From: CAYZZU01 sp964483105
GTDB lineage: Bacteria > CG2-30-53-67
Length of the DNA stretch: 64,000 nucleotides
Reading direction: 5' to 3'
Assembly (NCBI GenBank): GCA_964483105.1
Contig: CAYZZU010000005.1
Location: 41,912-105,911 of the forward strand
Below, in pieces: positions 1 to 8,652 of this stretch. Position numbers and translations under genes: made by a program. The stretch's first letter is position 1. Each line of letters begins with the position of its first letter. A model generated the notes under the pieces. It was not told the DNA's origin. It searched no databases and saw only the letters and a list, made by a program, of their open reading frames with translations.

Positions 1-1
1 C

Positions 2-691
2 ACCGGGAAAACAGGTTTTGTCAAGGCCCACTTCCGGCACAGGGATATGGCCGGCACCGATTGTCTCAGTTGTCATGACGCCCACTCCGTTCCCAAGAGC
101 AGCCGGAAGTTGCTGAAACCGCATGCTCATCCTCCTTACGAGGCCGGAATGTGTGACGCCTGCCACACCACGAACGACGCACTGACGGTAACCGACACTT
201 CGGAAAATCTCTGTTTCGGATGCCACGAGGACGACCCGGGTGAGTTTCATCAGTCGGATAAGCATCATGCCTTGAAGATCAGGCGGAAATGCCTCAACTG
301 TCACTCTCCACACCTGGGGTATACGGAGCAGAACCTGCGTAATCCGATCCCGGCCCTCTGCTTTTCCTGTCATGGTTCCGGGATCATGGGGAAAAAGCAT
401 AAGCATCCGCCCGCCACAGTAACCTGTCTGCTCTGTCACAGACCCCATTCGACGAAGGATGATTTTCTCCTGCAGGACAGGATCATCCCCGTTTGTGAGA
501 CCTGCCACGACGTCGCGGGAAAACATACGCATCCGATCGGAGGGGATTACAAGGACCCGACCAATGGACGAATGCTGACCTGTGCCAGTTGCCATAATCC
601 ACACTCCTCGGAGTTTGAAAAATTGACACGAGGCGAACGGAGCCGGGGACTTTGTATACGGTGCCATAAACCCGGAGAGCATGAGTTGTGA
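2..691 (+). CDS. Multihaem c-type cytochrome, 3' part
   Basis: Periplasmic electron-transfer cytochrome, cut by the left edge of the window. The reading frame is open from base 2, and the first Met (base 47) sits directly before a haem motif, so the true start lies upstream. Nine CXXCH motifs are visible (CLSCH, CDACH, CFGCH, CLNCH, CFSCH, CLLCH, CETCH, CASCH, CIRCH), many followed by a proline or histidine as in NapC/NrfH-like and doubled-CXXCH families. Such proteins covalently bind one haem per motif and pass electrons across the periplasm or to the outer membrane. There is no catalytic domain in the visible part. It runs convergently into another multihaem gene. The electron partner cannot be told from sequence. 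Confidence 0.9.
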   Translation, partial: TGKTGFVKAHFRHRDMAGTDCLSCHDAHSVPKSSRKLLKPHAHPPYEAGMCDACHTTNDALTVTDTSENLCFGCHEDDPGEFHQSDKHHALKIRRKCLNCHSPHLGYTEQNLRNPIPALCFSCHGSGIMGKKHKHPPATVTCLLCHRPHSTKDDFLLQDRIIPVCETCHDVAGKHTHPIGGDYKDPTNGRMLTCASCHNPHSSEFEKLTRGERSRGLCIRCHKPGEHEL

Positions 692-791
692 GGATTCAGC
701 ATAGGGGGCGATGTGGGGGTGGAGAAAAAGGGGAGTCTAAAGCCACCGGATTTTGATCCGATGTTCCACCCGTTTCAACTCTGAGCCGCCT

Positions 792-820
792 GCCATGAGC
801 TCGGCCTGAAACCTCATGGC
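792..820. terminator. Stem-loop between convergent cytochrome genes
   Basis: GCCATGAG (792–799) and CTCATGGC (813–820) form a perfect 8-bp stem with a 13-nt loop, midway between the two convergent cytochrome genes. A smaller hairpin (CGGAT/ATCCG) lies near 749–762. Neither has a T run, so a bidirectional terminator role is only suggested by position. Confidence 0.3.
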
Positions 821-901
821 TGTCGCTGCGGCACAGGCATCCGCAAAAGAGAACGGATATTGCGCCTGGATTCCGGCGGCATCCATCCCGTCCGAATTCG
901 A

Positions 902-1744
902 TTAGTCATCATCCAGGCTGTGACACTCCAGACACCCCTTGTTGCTCCTGTTGTTTTCCCAGCGCATGCTGTTCTGAAAACGGCTGGCATGAGCGTAGTG
1001 GCAGGAGAGACAAAACACCCGGGCCCGATAGGTGTCACTCGGATTTCCATCAGGATATTCGACCTGGATCAGGCCGGAACCTCTCCGGGACCACCCCTCA
1101 AAGTCCGCGTGACGCGCCCCGTAGAGAGGGATTCCGGTGGGATGGCGGACCCACTCTCCGCTTTCCCTCGTGTTGGTCTCTCCATGGAAATACTCATGAC
1201 AGGCGCTGCAGAATTCATCCATCCCGGAAATATAGAGATTGTTCCGGTAGTTTGGATCTCCCACCGCCCGGACCAGCGTGCTCTTTCCTTGAATTGTTGT
1301 CCTCAGGTTTCGGTAATTCCCGTTGTCGTGGGGGTCATGGCAGCTCAAACAGCCGAAATTTTTCAGGGGGGCTGTTCCACCCGGAGGCATCGATCCGAGA
1401 ACCGCGTCCGGATGGAGTATGTTGTGTCCCACACCGTCCGAAAAGAGAGTTTCGGTAAAAGATCCCGCGGCCAGGGGAGTTGTTCCATTCAGTTCATAGG
1501 GAGGATTCAGGTTTGATCGGTCCCTGTCCGCGTCATGGCAGGTGAGACAGACCTGATCCTTGGAGAGTTCGCTTGTGACAGCGGAGGCATTCGGACGATC
1601 TTCTCCTCCCGGCAGCAATTTGTGGCACGCCGCGCAGGGAATCCCCTCATGCATCCCCCAGGCATTGCAGACAGGAAGCAACAACAGGACAATCCAGAAC
1701 AAAATCGGCGGAAAATGCAGGGAATATTTTGTTGAGCGCCTCAT
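902..1744 (-). CDS. Six-haem periplasmic c-type cytochrome
   Basis: Predicted secreted cytochrome c of 280 residues. The start at 1744 is chosen because an AAAGGAGG ribosome-binding site lies just upstream; an in-frame Met at 1768 lacks one. The N-terminus has basic residues (MRRSTKYS) and then a hydrophobic signal segment ending near NAWG. Six CXXCH haem sites follow (CAACH, CLTCH, CLSCH, CSACH, CLSCH, CLECH), spread over the whole chain. The family is known for periplasmic electron transfer with haems stacked along the protein. It is transcribed toward the nine-haem cytochrome, so the two may serve one respiratory chain, but they are not in one operon. Confidence 0.9.
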   Translation of the reverse strand: MRRSTKYSLHFPPILFWIVLLLLPVCNAWGMHEGIPCAACHKLLPGGEDRPNASAVTSELSKDQVCLTCHDADRDRSNLNPPYELNGTTPLAAGSFTETLFSDGVGHNILHPDAVLGSMPPGGTAPLKNFGCLSCHDPHDNGNYRNLRTTIQGKSTLVRAVGDPNYRNNLYISGMDEFCSACHEYFHGETNTRESGEWVRHPTGIPLYGARHADFEGWSRRGSGLIQVEYPDGNPSDTYRARVFCLSCHYAHASRFQNSMRWENNRSNKGCLECHSLDDD

Positions 1745-2163
1745 GACCCCTCCTTTGCCATGGCCCACGAACAGACCCTGTTCAAAGAAGAGTGCGCACG
1801 CCCGTCAAGGGGGGAATGAACCGGTCCTTCCATTCGGTAGTCCCGCTGCCGCAGCGGTTGGAGAAATGCGGCCGGTGACTTTGCGCCCTGTCCTTTCGAA
1901 GCAGGTTGCCTTTTTCGTGGAAGATTCAACGCGTGGTGTTATCTTGCTTTTATCCCATCAAATATCCAATCCATGATCGACCATTCTATCGATTGCTTGC
2001 CGATAATGACCTTATCGGAAATTTCAGCGGAATCTTGAATAAATATTATCGGTTTTTCTTGAAAGCATGGAGACTGGCCGGTGGATGTTGCGGATTGCTG
2101 TGGAAGAAGCGGCAGGAGTGTCGGGAGGTCTTCAAGCCAAATGAATTGTAATGGTCCGGGGAA
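1745..2163. other. Intergenic region with no supported gene
   Basis: This stretch of about 420 bases lies upstream of the minus-strand cytochrome and downstream of the minus-strand response regulator. Reading frames inside it lack ribosome-binding sites and recognisable protein features. It holds an inverted repeat at 2000–2018, listed separately. I saw no convincing promoter for the cytochrome. Confidence 0.5.
2000..2018. repeat. Inverted repeat CCGATAA-N5-TTATCGG
   Basis: A perfect 7-bp inverted repeat with a 5-bp centre. A third half-site, TTATCGG, recurs at 2046–2052. The symmetry and the extra half-site fit a dimeric regulator operator upstream of the cytochrome gene, but it could also be a simple hairpin. 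No known consensus was recognised. Confidence 0.4.
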
Positions 2164-2676
2164 TTAAGGCAAATGATACGAATCGTCCATGCCCTGCGCC
2201 AGGTCCGGAGGTTCGTTCGTGTTGTTGATCGAGAGATGCCCCTGTCCGGCGGTAAAGTGTGCCAGGACGGCCTCTTTCAGGATGTGTGATCCGAACGGCT
2301 TTCTGAAGAAACGGATCACATCGAGCTTTTCGGCTTCGTGTTCCAGTTCGGGATTATTGGACGCTGTGATCATGATTGTCGGGGGCATGCTTCTTCTTTT
2401 TTTTAATAAGGACAGGAGATCCAGGCCGGTCATGCCGGGAAGGCTATAATCGAGAATCATCAGATGAAATTGGATCTTTTCAATAAAACGTATTGCTTCT
2501 TCGGCATTTTCCACACATACCGTGGAGCAGTCTATATCTGTCAGGTTCTTGGCGATGGACCAGCAAAGGAGGCGTTCATCCTCAACAATGAGGACCTTTT
2601 TCCTACGATGATCGAAGGCATCGGTAGGAAAGCTATCGACAGTTTGGAAAAAATTCGGCCCTAATCCAAGATTCAT
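2164..2676 (-). CDS. Single-domain response regulator (CheY-like receiver)
   Basis: A receiver domain of about 120 residues with no output domain. Using the start at 2676 (AGGA about 9 bases upstream), the key residues are the acidic pair E32/D33 (VEDE), phospho-acceptor D76 (LILDYSLPG), T104 (ITAS) and K126 (RKPF). It should be phosphorylated by a histidine kinase and act through protein contact. An in-frame Met at 2751 would add a hydrophobic stretch untypical of receivers and is less likely. No kinase gene adjoins; the nearest in the window is near 42.5 kb. The roughly 45-residue C-terminal tail after the receiver is unremarkable. Confidence 0.85.
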   Translation of the reverse strand: MNLGLGPNFFQTVDSFPTDAFDHRRKKVLIVEDERLLCWSIAKNLTDIDCSTVCVENAEEAIRFIEKIQFHLMILDYSLPGMTGLDLLSLLKKRRSMPPTIMITASNNPELEHEAEKLDVIRFFRKPFGSHILKEAVLAHFTAGQGHLSINNTNEPPDLAQGMDDSYHLP

Positions 2677-2827
2677 CAGATCAATCCTGCGTTCGTTTTC
2701 TATTCCTGTGAGGATTAGAAAGCAAGATAGGTGCCAAAAGAGAAGGTCCATCCCGACACCGCAACCTATTGAAATATCAAAATAAATATGAAGATAGACT
2801 TTGACTGTTCATGGTGGGTGAAAGGAT

Positions 2828-2844
2828 TGTATCATTCTGATACA
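2828..2844. repeat. Inverted repeat TGTATCA-TTC-TGATACA
   Basis: A perfect 7-bp inverted repeat with a 3-bp centre, in the divergent spacer between the response regulator and the YdbH-like gene. Size and position fit a dimeric repressor or activator site. No T run follows, so it is unlikely to be a terminator. Confidence 0.4.
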
Positions 2845-3005
2845 GATTTTCGCTATGGATGATCACGAAATGGCCATCCAATGGAGTGATGTTCGAGTAT
2901 GAGCCTCATCAAAGACCGGCGATGCTTTTCAAGCAAGTTTTTCATTCAGAAATCCCAACGATAACCGAGTTCTATGCATCGGAGTAGCGAAGTGGGCGCC
3001 CCTCC

Positions 3006-3034
3006 TTGACATCCTTGATGATTTGCATTACGTT
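3006..3034 (+). promoter_or_regulatory. Candidate sigma-70 promoter for the YdbH-like gene
   Basis: A consensus TTGACA (3006–3011), a 17-bp spacer and a weak TACGTT as the -10 element. It lies 75 bases before the start of the YdbH-like gene. The poor -10 makes this tentative. Confidence 0.35.
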
Positions 3035-3109
3035 TCTGGCAGAACCTCTTATTTTTCATATCTTTTCATGCGGTAAGACAAAGAACCATTCCATTTCTTA
3101 AAATATGAG

Positions 3110-6100
3110 ATGAGACCCTTCGGAACACCAAGATCTTTCCGGATCAAAAGAGTTCTCTTCATTCTGTTTCTGGGGGGAATCTTCGCGGCGCTCCTTTTCT
3201 TCTCTCTCTCTTTCTTCCTGAAGAGCCCTGCATTTGTTCATTTGCTCCAGGAGATCCTCTCTTCCCGACTGGAAAAGAAGATCGAGATCGGATCGATCAG
3301 CTTTCCAGGAGACTCCTCAGTGGTCATCCGGGATCTTAAGGTGCGCGACCCCGAAAACGGGCGTTTCAGTCTGGACATAGCCGGGGTCCGTCTTGTTATC
3401 AATTTCCAGGGGATTCTTCACAGGAGAATTGATCGCCTCGACATCCGTTCCCCCAGGATTTTTCTGCGTCCGTTATGGGGCGGGGGGAGAGGTGGGGCGA
3501 AGGTCATGGTTTCTCCGCCGCCCTTTCTGGTGGAATCGATCCGGGTGGAGGGGGGCCACGCCATTCTGGATTTGAAGGAGACGACGGTTCAGATGGATTT
3601 CCGTATGGGGTCGACTCTTGCGCAAAAGGGCGGCAGATGGAGTGGGAAAATCAATGGGGACCTGCGCGAAATCCACGCGGGCACACGCAAAGAGCGTTCC
3701 GCCGGTGCTTTCCCGGCGGATGGATCGATCGCCGGTTCCGTGGGGGTGACGGGGACCTTCCAACGACCTTTCTCGAAAGATCCGGCTTATTTCCTCGAAA
3801 TCCATGGCGATTCGCTCTCTCTTTTGAATCTGAACCGTTATCTCCTCACTCCCTTGGGGATTCAATCCCGGGGGATTTCCTGCCGGGGAGAGGCACAAGG
3901 GTCACTCCGAATTGAGGGCATAGGACGGAAGAACCTGCGATGGGAGGCCCTGTTTTCCTTCACCGACCTGGCATTCCGTTACAAAGGGGTCAACCGGGAT
4001 CTGCCGAGACAGACGGTCGAAGTCTCTTCCAACGGTTTCTGGGATCGGAGCCGGGACCGCCTGGATCTGGCTTCACTGAAGGCTGCTTTACCGGGACTGG
4101 GTGTTTGGACTCTGAGGGGGGTTGTGCGGAGGATCTCATCGGGAAATCCCGATTTGGGTCTCCATCTGACGGGTGAAAAGATCTCCCTTCAAGGGATGAA
4201 AAATCTTTTCCCCTCTGTGACGGGATGGACAATCACCGGGAACGGAACCGCGGATTTTGACATTACGGGGGATCCTGTCTCACCGATCCTCCGGGGAAGA
4301 CTGGCATTTCATGGAGACCGCATCCGGTCGGAAGGCCTGTCGATATCCGACTGCGGACTCAGCCTTCTGGCGCGCTATCGGGAGGGACGGATATCCGTTC
4401 ATCAGGTTGTGGCGGAAGCCGCGTCGGCCATAGTCCCGGACAGAGAGGGGAAGCGGGTCTGCAGCGTCCGAAATATCAAGCTTCGGGTTCCGAATCTTAC
4501 GATTCGTGGAAGAAGAATCCGGGCGGGACGCGTCCTTTTTACGGCGAATCGGATGGCACTCTCCGGCCCGGGGAAGGATGGTGCCGCCCAGGAGGAAATC
4601 CTGCTCACGGGGGACCTGTCAAGTGACCTGGAGAAAGAAGAGGGGAGGATCACCGGAATTTTTCGTACCCGGACGATCCGCGGGATTTCCTTTGACACCT
4701 CTTTGAATTTCAGAAAACCGGTCCTTGTGAGGGGGAGATTTCAGGATCCGGACTTCGACCTCGATCCATTATGGAACTTCCTGCGCCGTTTTGTACCTGC
4801 GGTTCAAGGGTACACCGTCCGGGGGAAGGGAAGTGTAACCGTTCTTTTCCAATCCACTTTCACGGATGGTCTCCCAATCGATTTTCATGGCAGGACCGAC
4901 CTGAAGATCACGGACGGCGCCTTTTCCTCTTTCGATGCCACACAGGCGGGGGAAGGGATCGCCCTGGCCCTGTCGGGAGAGTTCGGATACAAGCGACCGG
5001 AAAAGGTCATGAATTTCTCGGTTCAGACCCGGGCTTCCGGTTTTGAGCTGCTCCTGGGCCCCTTTTACGGTGACTTCAAGAAACGGGAAATGGGTCTCTC
5101 GGTTGCGGGGGCGTACCGCGAAAAAAAGGATCTCCTCGAGATCACAAAGGGGAATTTCCACATCCGGAAGATGGGCGCCCTTCTTTTTGACGGGCGGATC
5201 TCCCACATCACGAAGGATCCGAGGTTCCACGCCGAAATCACTCTCCGGGAGCTTGAGAACCGGCGTGCCTTTGATTTCTTTATCCGGGAGACTTTCCAGG
5301 AGAGCTTCCCGGTTCTCTCACGATTGGAACTGGACGGCCGTTCGTCGTTTTCACTTCTTCTTCAGGGCGGGCGGGAAAAGATCGAGGTAACCGGAACGGT
5401 CCAAATGGAAGATCTGGCCGTTCGGGACCCGAAGTCGGGTCTGGACCTTACCGGAGCCCGGCTCTTCCTGCCGGTTGATCTGTCCTATCCGAAGGCTTTC
5501 CAAAGGAAGCCGGTCAGACAGTACGGTGTCTTTTCGATCCGAAGGCTCAACTGGCGGACTTTAACGTTTGAGAAGGTGAGACTTTTTCCCGTGATCCGGG
5601 AAAACTCCCTCCTGTTCCGGGAGGGGATTACCCTTCCGCTTTTCGGAGGAAAGGTCGTCTTAGGGGATCTCTCCTACAGGAATCTTCTGAGCCCGGATCG
5701 AACACTGAGATTCACCCTGACCGCGTCGGGTATGGATTTGTCCGCAGCCGGTGGGTTCCTGGGGATGCCATACCTGACCGGCTCCCTGTCCGCGCGAATT
5801 CCGCGTGCCGAATGGAAGGGGAAGAGCCTTATGACTGACGGTGAAGTCAACCTGAAACTCTTTGGCGGGGAAATGAAGATCCGGAAAATTTCCGCGCACG
5901 ATCTCTTCACTCCGGTGGCTTCCCTTCAATCCACCATTGAGTGCAGGGAGATCGACCTGGGCAGACTGACCGGGATCTTTGAGTTTGGGCGGATTTCCGG
6001 CATTCTGGAAGGAGAAATCAACGACCTGGTTATCAGTAACGGCCAGCCTCAGTCCTTCACCGCCCGGATCGAGACGGTCAGGAGAAAAGGGGTGCCGCAA

Positions 6101-6421
6101 CGGATCAGCGTGGAGGCGCTGGAAAAGATTTCAGTCCTGGGATCCGGTTCTTCGGGGGGAATCCTGACGAGAGGGATTTATCGGTTCTTCAAGGAATACC
6201 GGTATCAGAAAATGGGGTTTTCCGGCCGGCTCCGGAACGATCATTTCCTTTTGAAAGGAGTTGAACGGGAAGGCCGTAAGGGGTATCTTGTGAAGGGAGG
6301 TTTGTTGCCGCCGAGGGCCAACGTGATCAGTTACACCCAGGATATTTCTTTCCGGGAGATGGTGAAACGTCTCGAACGGATTCGAACCATCGACTCCGGA
6401 AACGGCCCGACGGTTCGATGA
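3110..6421 (+). CDS. AsmA/YdbH-like envelope lipid-transport protein
   Basis: A large protein (1103 aa) with a basic N-terminus and a single membrane anchor near residues 13–36 (hydrophobic, VLFILFLGGIFAALLFF). The rest is a long, repetitive beta-rich periplasmic chain typical of the AsmA/TamB/YdbH superfamily. These proteins form grooved bridges that move phospholipids between inner and outer membranes. It is longer than E. coli YdbH (about 880 aa). The next gene encodes a YdbL-like protein, matching the E. coli ydbH–ynbE–ydbL order and favouring a YdbH assignment over AsmA or TamB. The start is the first ATG that stays in frame; its ribosome-binding site is weak. Function is inferred from architecture and neighbourhood. 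Confidence 0.75.
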   Translation: MRPFGTPRSFRIKRVLFILFLGGIFAALLFFSLSFFLKSPAFVHLLQEILSSRLEKKIEIGSISFPGDSSVVIRDLKVRDPENGRFSLDIAGVRLVINFQGILHRRIDRLDIRSPRIFLRPLWGGGRGGAKVMVSPPPFLVESIRVEGGHAILDLKETTVQMDFRMGSTLAQKGGRWSGKINGDLREIHAGTRKERSAGAFPADGSIAGSVGVTGTFQRPFSKDPAYFLEIHGDSLSLLNLNRYLLTPLGIQSRGISCRGEAQGSLRIEGIGRKNLRWEALFSFTDLAFRYKGVNRDLPRQTVEVSSNGFWDRSRDRLDLASLKAALPGLGVWTLRGVVRRISSGNPDLGLHLTGEKISLQGMKNLFPSVTGWTITGNGTADFDITGDPVSPILRGRLAFHGDRIRSEGLSISDCGLSLLARYREGRISVHQVVAEAASAIVPDREGKRVCSVRNIKLRVPNLTIRGRRIRAGRVLFTANRMALSGPGKDGAAQEEILLTGDLSSDLEKEEGRITGIFRTRTIRGISFDTSLNFRKPVLVRGRFQDPDFDLDPLWNFLRRFVPAVQGYTVRGKGSVTVLFQSTFTDGLPIDFHGRTDLKITDGAFSSFDATQAGEGIALALSGEFGYKRPEKVMNFSVQTRASGFELLLGPFYGDFKKREMGLSVAGAYREKKDLLEITKGNFHIRKMGALLFDGRISHITKDPRFHAEITLRELENRRAFDFFIRETFQESFPVLSRLELDGRSSFSLLLQGGREKIEVTGTVQMEDLAVRDPKSGLDLTGARLFLPVDLSYPKAFQRKPVRQYGVFSIRRLNWRTLTFEKVRLFPVIRENSLLFREGITLPLFGGKVVLGDLSYRNLLSPDRTLRFTLTASGMDLSAAGGFLGMPYLTGSLSARIPRAEWKGKSLMTDGEVNLKLFGGEMKIRKISAHDLFTPVASLQSTIECREIDLGRLTGIFEFGRISGILEGEINDLVISNGQPQSFTARIETVRRKGVPQRISVEALEKISVLGSGSSGGILTRGIYRFFKEYRYQKMGFSGRLRNDHFLLKGVEREGRKGYLVKGGLLPPRANVISYTQDISFREMVKRLERIRTIDSGNGPTVR

Positions 6422-6515
6422 TCGTGACCCAGCGGATTTCTTGATGTTGGGTCCGGAACGTGATAGGCCTGAAGTCGTGGAAATGACCGGAGAATCCATG
6501 AGGGAGGAAGAAACC

Positions 6516-7124
6516 ATGAAGAACAGAGGAATGCGTTTCGCGGTGGTTCCTTCGCTGCTTGCCGCGGCGGTTGTGATGTCCTGCGTGACCATCAATATCT
6601 ATTTCCCGGCAGCCGCCGTGGAAAAGGCGGCCGATCGGATTGTGGAGGAGACCTGGGGAGAGAAGACCCCTCCCCCCGAAAAGAAAAAGATTCAAAAGGA
6701 GGGTTTCCTCGCTCCCCGTCGATGGTTCCCGTTCCTCCGGGTCGGGGTTGCCGCTGCCTGGGCGCAGGATGCGGATATCAACGTGAGCACGCCGGGGATT
6801 CGGGCATTGAAGGAGTCGATCCGGAAACGGGCCGGGGCGCTCAAACCGTATCTGGATCGAGGAAACGTGGGGATTACCCGTGATGGCCTGCTTGTGATGC
6901 GTTCGCCGCGGGGGATCGGTCTCCGGGAAAAGGCCACCCTGGCCCGCCTGATCAAGGCGGAGAACAGCGACAGAATGCGTCTCTACAGGGAGATCGCCAG
7001 GGCGAACAATTTCAGCGACGATCGGGTTCCCGATATCCAGAAGATCTTTTCCGGGAGTTGGATCCGTCAGGCCAGGAAGGGATGGTGGGTACAGGAGGGG
7101 GACGGGAAATGGCATGCAAAGTGA
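6516..7124 (+). CDS. DUF1318 (YdbL-like) lipoprotein with YnbE-like N-terminus
   Basis: A 202-residue predicted lipoprotein. The start at 6516 follows a strong GGGAGGAAG site. A hydrophobic signal segment ends in VMSC, a plausible lipobox. Directly after it comes VTINIYFPAAAVEKAADRI, a segment typical of this deltaproteobacterial family and reminiscent of the small lipoprotein YnbE. A basic linker leads to a C-terminal DUF1318 domain (about residues 85–202) with the YdbL-like pattern LYREIARANN and a final KGWW. In E. coli, YdbL assists assembly of the YdbH–YnbE bridge. Here the two accessory parts appear to be one polypeptide beside the YdbH-like gene, with which it is surely co-transcribed. 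Confidence 0.75.
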   Translation: MKNRGMRFAVVPSLLAAAVVMSCVTINIYFPAAAVEKAADRIVEETWGEKTPPPEKKKIQKEGFLAPRRWFPFLRVGVAAAWAQDADINVSTPGIRALKESIRKRAGALKPYLDRGNVGITRDGLLVMRSPRGIGLREKATLARLIKAENSDRMRLYREIARANNFSDDRVPDIQKIFSGSWIRQARKGWWVQEGDGKWHAK

Positions 7125-7143
7125 CGGAGGAGAAGGGTCGGGC

Positions 7144-8652
7144 ATGAACAACCGTCTGGTTATTGTCGGAGCGGGCCGAATCGGATCCGATCTCTTGGGT
7201 CGTCTGGCGGAGAAATTCGAGGTCACCGTAGTCGACCTGAAAGAAAATGTCCTGGATCCCTTCCAGGACCGCTCGTGGGCACGCAATATCCATCTGATTC
7301 AGGGGGATGCCACCAGCCGTCTGGTTCTGGAGGAGGCCCGTGTCCATGACGCGGACATCGTTCTGCTCACCTGCGCTCGGGAAGAGATCAATCTTGAAAC
7401 GGCTCGCGTGTTGCGTGAAAACTTTTCCATTTCCCGGATCATCTCCGTCGGGATTACCACCGAGGGAATCGAGGAGCTGAAGCGACTGGAAGTGGAGGTG
7501 GCGAACATCTTCCTGGCCTCCTCACACAGCATCCTGAATCTCATCGGAAGCGGGACGCGGGTTCCCCGGGAGATCGGAACGGGAAAGGGCGAGATCCTCG
7601 AACTGACGGTCCATCCCCGTTCCCGGCTGTTGTATAAACCGCTGGAACGTCTCGTTCCGATCAACTGGCGGGTGGGGTTGATCTACCGGAACGGCGGGAT
7701 GCTGGTTCCGGACGGGAAAACGCGCCTCATGCCTCAGGATCGAGTGATTCTGATCGGAGATCCCTCCGTCGTCAAGACCGTGGCGGAACTGCTGACCTTC
7801 AGCACGCATGACTTTCCCCTGGAGTACGGGACCCTCGCGCTGATTTTCATCCAGGGGGTTGAAAACGAATCTTATTTTTCCGAAGTGGAATATCTTCTGA
7901 ATGCCCTTCCGTTCCGGGAGGTGGTCTTCATGTTGTCACCGGCTGTGCGGGATCCGGAACGTTTTCATCCTTTTTTTGCCCGGATCCCTTATTTGCATAC
8001 GATCCATTCCACGACCGAGAAAGACCCCTGGAAAGCGATCCTCGGTTCGGCCGGGATCCTGCATTATAACTGCGGGCTGATCATCGGAGATCGAGAGGTG
8101 CTGCTGGGCGCTCCGAAACGGCTTCCTTACCGGATCCGGCGGATCCGTTCGATCGAGAAGACGTTAGCCCAGTTCTACGCCCCGATTCTATTCTCTTCAG
8201 GAACCTTTCCCTATGAGCGGATTGTCATGCCGGCCTTGCCGGCCTACCCTGTGAAACCGCTGTTGGAAACCGCGCTGGAGGTATCAGGGCAGTTGCATGC
8301 GGAACTCTCTCTGTTGTTCTCCCCTCCCTCCCGCTACACGTCCGGTGAAGAGGAACGGGCGGAGTTTAACCGGGTGAAGAAAACGGTATCCGGGATGGCC
8401 CTTCTGTACAAACGCAAGGTTCAGACAATCACGCTCGACGGCAATCCCGTGATTGAGGTCACCCGTGTGGCTCGGGAACAGAACCTGCTGGTGCTCGAAT
8501 CGGGGGGGAAGGCGGGAAAGGGAGTGCTCCATGCCGTCCTGAATCCGGATCCGGTCGTGCATCTCCTGGCCCGGTCTCCTGTTTCGATCCTGCTCCAGCC
8601 CCCTGAATCCATTCGGAAACCGGGTTTATCCACCCGTGGGAAAAAGGAATGA
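7144..8652 (+). CDS. TrkA-type (RCK) nucleotide-binding subunit with USP-like tail
   Basis: A soluble protein of 502 residues. At the N-terminus is a Rossmann TrkA-N/RCK domain (GAGRIG, then the GDAT loop), which binds NAD(H). It is followed by a TrkA-C domain (about residues 165–225, ending MPQDRVILIG). A middle region of unclear fold leads to a C-terminal part resembling a universal stress protein domain (about 355–490). The start at 7144 is favoured by an upstream GGAGGAG; an earlier Met at 7114 would overlap the previous gene. The stop overlaps the next start (ATGA), so this looks like the detached regulatory subunit of the following antiporter. Confidence 0.8.
   Translation: MNNRLVIVGAGRIGSDLLGRLAEKFEVTVVDLKENVLDPFQDRSWARNIHLIQGDATSRLVLEEARVHDADIVLLTCAREEINLETARVLRENFSISRIISVGITTEGIEELKRLEVEVANIFLASSHSILNLIGSGTRVPREIGTGKGEILELTVHPRSRLLYKPLERLVPINWRVGLIYRNGGMLVPDGKTRLMPQDRVILIGDPSVVKTVAELLTFSTHDFPLEYGTLALIFIQGVENESYFSEVEYLLNALPFREVVFMLSPAVRDPERFHPFFARIPYLHTIHSTTEKDPWKAILGSAGILHYNCGLIIGDREVLLGAPKRLPYRIRRIRSIEKTLAQFYAPILFSSGTFPYERIVMPALPAYPVKPLLETALEVSGQLHAELSLLFSPPSRYTSGEEERAEFNRVKKTVSGMALLYKRKVQTITLDGNPVIEVTRVAREQNLLVLESGGKAGKGVLHAVLNPDPVVHLLARSPVSILLQPPESIRKPGLSTRGKKE

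Larger units (their letters stand above)
2677..3109. other. Divergent intergenic region
   Basis: About 430 bases between the response regulator (minus strand) and the AsmA/YdbH-like gene (plus strand). It carries an inverted repeat at 2828–2844 and a candidate plus-strand promoter at 3006–3034. No reading frame in it is supported. Confidence 0.5.

Noticed and set aside
1906..2151. Short plus-strand open frame of about 81 codons in the gap before the response regulator
   Set aside because: No ribosome-binding site, odd composition and no recognisable feature.
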